Origin: Acinetobacter sp. C26M
GTDB lineage: Bacteria > Pseudomonadota > Gammaproteobacteria > Pseudomonadales > Moraxellaceae
DNA length: 64,000 nucleotides
Direction: 5' to 3'
Assembly (NCBI RefSeq): GCF_023702675.1
Contig: NZ_CP098478.1
Location: 3,596,001-3,660,000 of the forward strand
The notes beneath the pieces are model-generated. The model searched no databases. It worked only from the letters and a program-made list of their open reading frames with translations, and had not been told where the DNA came from. Within the stretch, counting starts at the first letter, position 1; each line of letters starts with the position of its first letter. Shown here in pieces: positions 61,848 through 64,000 of this stretch. The translations under genes were made by a program, and so were the position numbers.

Positions 61848-62912
61848 CTAAACGCGTTTTGGCAATGTGCTTAACCAGCTTAATAGATTAGTTGCATCGC
61901 TATTACGTGCTTGTGAGCTTGGTGCGCCTAATAGCACCACAACCGCTGGGCGTGAATTCACAGTGGTATGCATCACTACACAACGGCCCGCTTCATTGAT
62001 ATAACCTGTTTTTGACAAGTTAATGTTCCAACCGCCATTACGCACCAGTGCATTGGTATTATTTGACTTGAGAACGCGATAACCTAAATTGAAATCATAG
62101 GTTGGCGTGGTTGAAAATTGACGAATCAAACCATATTGCGACGCAGTACTGACTAGAATACCTAAATCACGTGCTGATGAGACATTATGTGGATCTAATC
62201 CAGTAGATTCAGCATAACGTGTCGACGTCATACCCAATTGCCTCGCTTTAGCATTCATTGCAGCAATAAAGGCAGATCGACCACCTGGATAAGTGCGTGC
62301 TAAAGCAGCGGCAGCTGGATTCTCAGACTTCATCAACGCAAACAAAAGTGCTTCAGCGCGATTCATGGTATCGCCCGCACGTAAGGTTGAACTTGAGTTC
62401 TTACCCCCAGCACCAGCAAAATCAATTGACTCTAACGTAATTTCTTCTGACATGTTTAAACGTGCATCAGCCGTTACCACAGCGGTCATCAACTTAGTAA
62501 TCGATGCAATAGGTACCGACATATTACTGTTTTTACTGTACAGCACTTCACCCGTTTGCGCATCCATCACCAAAGCAGCACGTGCATTGACAGAGGGTTG
62601 ACTACTATACCCAAAGGTATCTCGAATCTGTGCGGACTGCTGCGGCGTACTTGAGGAAGTAATTGTTGCCGAACCACCATTACGCAATGTCGTCGTAACA
62701 GAAGTTGAACCTTGTGGACTAATTTCTACAGGATCATCATCTTCCATAAACTGACTTGCATCACTTGCAGACCAATTCATCGAAGCTGAACCATTCACAC
62801 GCGAAGAAGCTGGATTGTTATTCACAACCAGTTCAGCAAAACTTGTTGAGCTCCAGGCCAACAAGATAGACATGCTTAAAACATGCATGATAGATTTTTT
62901 AGAATTTTTCAC
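61848..62912 (-). CDS. pbpG: D-alanyl-D-alanine endopeptidase (PBP7/8)
   Basis: 354 residues. Signal peptide (..LAWSSTSFA-E), a polar Ser/Thr-rich stretch to about residue 105, then the low-molecular-mass PBP domain with S137-ITK140, S196-EN198 and K301-TG303. It cleaves peptide cross-links in the periplasm. The start is GTG 62912 with a weak ribosome site; the KNSKK n-region favours it over ATG 62888. pbpG was reported to affect serum survival in A. baumannii. Confidence 0.93.
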   Translation of the reverse strand: MKNSKKSIMHVLSMSILLAWSSTSFAELVVNNNPASSRVNGSASMNWSASDASQFMEDDDPVEISPQGSTSVTTTLRNGGSATITSSSTPQQSAQIRDTFGYSSQPSVNARAALVMDAQTGEVLYSKNSNMSVPIASITKLMTAVVTADARLNMSEEITLESIDFAGAGGKNSSSTLRAGDTMNRAEALLFALMKSENPAAAALARTYPGGRSAFIAAMNAKARQLGMTSTRYAESTGLDPHNVSSARDLGILVSTASQYGLIRQFSTTPTYDFNLGYRVLKSNNTNALVRNGGWNINLSKTGYINEAGRCVVMHTTVNSRPAVVVLLGAPSSQARNSDATNLLSWLSTLPKRV

Positions 62913-63122
62913 GACACAATACTCAACTCAGGACGCTGCACATTTGCGCTTAATACCATTATGCCTTACATTTGAACAAATCGGGTAAAGCTTTTATAGA
63001 CACAATTGTGTACAACTATTCGCTAAAAACGAAGAATAGGATTGCTAATTTTGTGGTTTCATTGCAAGCTAATTTTGCTTTATGTAACAAAAAACCAGTT
63101 TTTTTGAAAAAAGGAGGTCTTC

Positions 63123-63758
63123 TTGATCACTGTTCTCGTTGTTGATGATCATGAACTCGTGCGCACAGGTATATGTCGTATGTTGGAAGACCACCCCGAT
63201 GTAGACGTCATTGGACAAGCCGAATCGGGTGAAGAAGCCATTGCTATAGTCCGTCAAAAGCACCCTCAGGTCGTATTGTTAGATGTGAATATGCCTGGTA
63301 TTGGCGGAGTGGAAACTACTCGTCGCTTATTACAAAGCGCACCTGAAACAAAAGTGATCGCTGTCAGTGGTCTTGCCGAAGAACCATACCCTTCACTGCT
63401 ATTAAAAGCAGGAGCGAAAGGCTACATCACTAAAGGTGCACCAATTTCTGAAATGGTTCGTGCTATTAATAAAGTGATGCAAGGCGGAAAATACTTTAGT
63501 GCAGATATTGCGGAACAATTAGCGAGCTCATATCTTTCGGATACGCAACAATCACCTTTCGATGCACTGTCAGAACGTGAGATGCAAGTCGCCATGATGG
63601 TCGTGAATTGTATTAGTGCCCAAGAAATCGCTGACAAATTATTCGTAAGCGTAAAAACTGTAAATACCTATCGGTATCGTATTTTTGAAAAATTGAGTAT
63701 TGATAGCGATGTCAAACTCACTCATCTTGCGATTCGTTATGGACTCATTAAACCTTAA
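63123..63758 (+). CDS. gacA: Response regulator GacA (UvrY/FixJ family)
   Basis: 211 residues. Receiver domain with D8/D9, phosphorylation site D54 in LLDVNMPG and K104; C-terminal LuxR-type helix-turn-helix (LSEREMQVAMMVV..EIADKLFVSVKTVNTYRYRI). The start is TTG with AAAGGAGGT just upstream, a near-perfect ribosome site. GacA in pseudomonads activates small RNAs that sequester RsmA/CsrA. It begins a unit with the sensor gene at 63776. Confidence 0.9.
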   Translation: MITVLVVDDHELVRTGICRMLEDHPDVDVIGQAESGEEAIAIVRQKHPQVVLLDVNMPGIGGVETTRRLLQSAPETKVIAVSGLAEEPYPSLLLKAGAKGYITKGAPISEMVRAINKVMQGGKYFSADIAEQLASSYLSDTQQSPFDALSEREMQVAMMVVNCISAQEIADKLFVSVKTVNTYRYRIFEKLSIDSDVKLTHLAIRYGLIKP

Positions 63759-63775
63759 AATAACAGTAAGCGCCT

Positions 63776-64000
63776 ATGTTAGGGAAAATTGCGTCGTCAG
63801 TTTCACAAACGGTCTATCGGCTTGGGGTTTGGTATAGCGGCTATCGGCTGATCATCTCGATTAGCCTGTTGTTAATTTATTTACTCACCGCCGAACAACT
63901 TTCCAGCAACTATGTTTATCCCTTCTTATATTTTTACACTTTAATTTGCTATATCACATTCAACATTTTTCAACTCTTTTTACTACAACTTGTTCCAATT
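63776..64000 (+). CDS. pilS: Probable sensor kinase PilS (partial, N-terminal membrane domain)
   Basis: 75 codons from ATG 63776 to the window edge. YRLGVWYSGYRLIISISLLL begins a membrane domain; at least two hydrophobic helices are visible, with a YxxxR(L)xI opening and a NIFQLFLLQLVP end, which resembles the PilS N-terminal region. No kinase motif is in view. It starts 17 nt after gacA. Assignment rests on this partial domain and is tentative. Confidence 0.55.
   Translation, partial: MLGKIASSVSQTVYRLGVWYSGYRLIISISLLLIYLLTAEQLSSNYVYPFLYFYTLICYITFNIFQLFLLQLVPI

Noticed and set aside
63000..63011. ACACAATTGTGT palindrome upstream of gacA
   Set aside because: A 12-bp AT-rich palindrome is expected by chance in a spacer like this and has no second copy or promoter match.

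Overview
The window is chromosomal DNA from a gammaproteobacterium, almost certainly an Acinetobacter (Moraxellaceae). The base composition is AT-rich with AT-rich spacers. The protein sequences and several neighbourhoods fit this genus: gspN-gspC-gspD as a separate type II secretion locus, argH divergent from algZ-algR-hemCDXY, xerD-dsbC-hom-thrC, gph-trpE, and the tRNA-tufB-tRNA(Trp)-secE-nusG-rplKAJL-rpoBC block. The species was not determined. There is no rRNA, phage, insertion sequence, integron or CRISPR array. This is mostly core genome, and the unusual material is in spacers and a few uncharacterised genes.

Layout. 1-5.5 kb: an uncharacterised membrane protein fragment, a FrnE/DsbA-type oxidoreductase, an uncharacterised cytosolic protein and two tandem related secreted, probably outer-membrane proteins. 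5.6-13.3 kb: htpG behind a heat-shock-type promoter, a DUF1311 protein, an OmpW-family porin, a Na+/H+ antiporter, an alpha/beta hydrolase, a hotdog thioesterase and two tandem glycine-zipper lipoproteins. 13.4-27.7 kb (minus strand): the transcription/translation block, read from four tRNA genes through tuf, tRNA-Trp, secE, nusG, rplK, rplA, rplJ and rplL to rpoB and rpoC, with a probable L10 leader, an rplL-rpoB attenuator and processing-type hairpins. 27.7-35.1 kb: trpE, gph, an FHA protein, gspD, gspC, gspN and an H-NS family protein. 35.5-41.7 kb: a thioesterase, hemY, hemX, hemD, hemC, algR and algZ. 41.7-52.6 kb: argH, yggX, a probable orphan sRNA, phoU, thiC under a TPP riboswitch, nudF, cpdA, dksA, gluQ, ftsW and murD. 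52.7-61.7 kb: a Fur-type feoAB locus with a Cys-rich partner, xerD, dsbC, hom, thrC and two overlapping uncharacterised genes. 61.8-64 kb: pbpG, gacA and the start of a probable pilS.

How the genes work together. The 13-27 kb block supplies RNA polymerase, elongation factor Tu, its cognate tRNAs and the Sec translocon subunit. The hem cluster makes uroporphyrinogen III. The gsp genes encode the secretin and inner-membrane connector of type II secretion. algZR, gacA and pilS are signalling genes associated in pseudomonads with surface motility and virulence.

Most notable for follow-up. (1) A dispersed palindromic repeat (core CCTCCCTTT..AAAGGGAGG and variants) occurs at six places, every one between two same-strand genes. 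(2) An orphan transcription unit of about 86 nt lies between yggX and phoU, with a near-consensus promoter and a strong terminator with a C-rich loop. (3) Two tandem, diverged barrel-like proteins and a cytosolic protein with a faint ParB-like motif have no function I recognise. (4) Several start-codon and promoter arrangements are unusual: TTG starts for rpoC and gacA, algZ/argH starts overlapping on opposite strands, and a DsbC with a lipobox.
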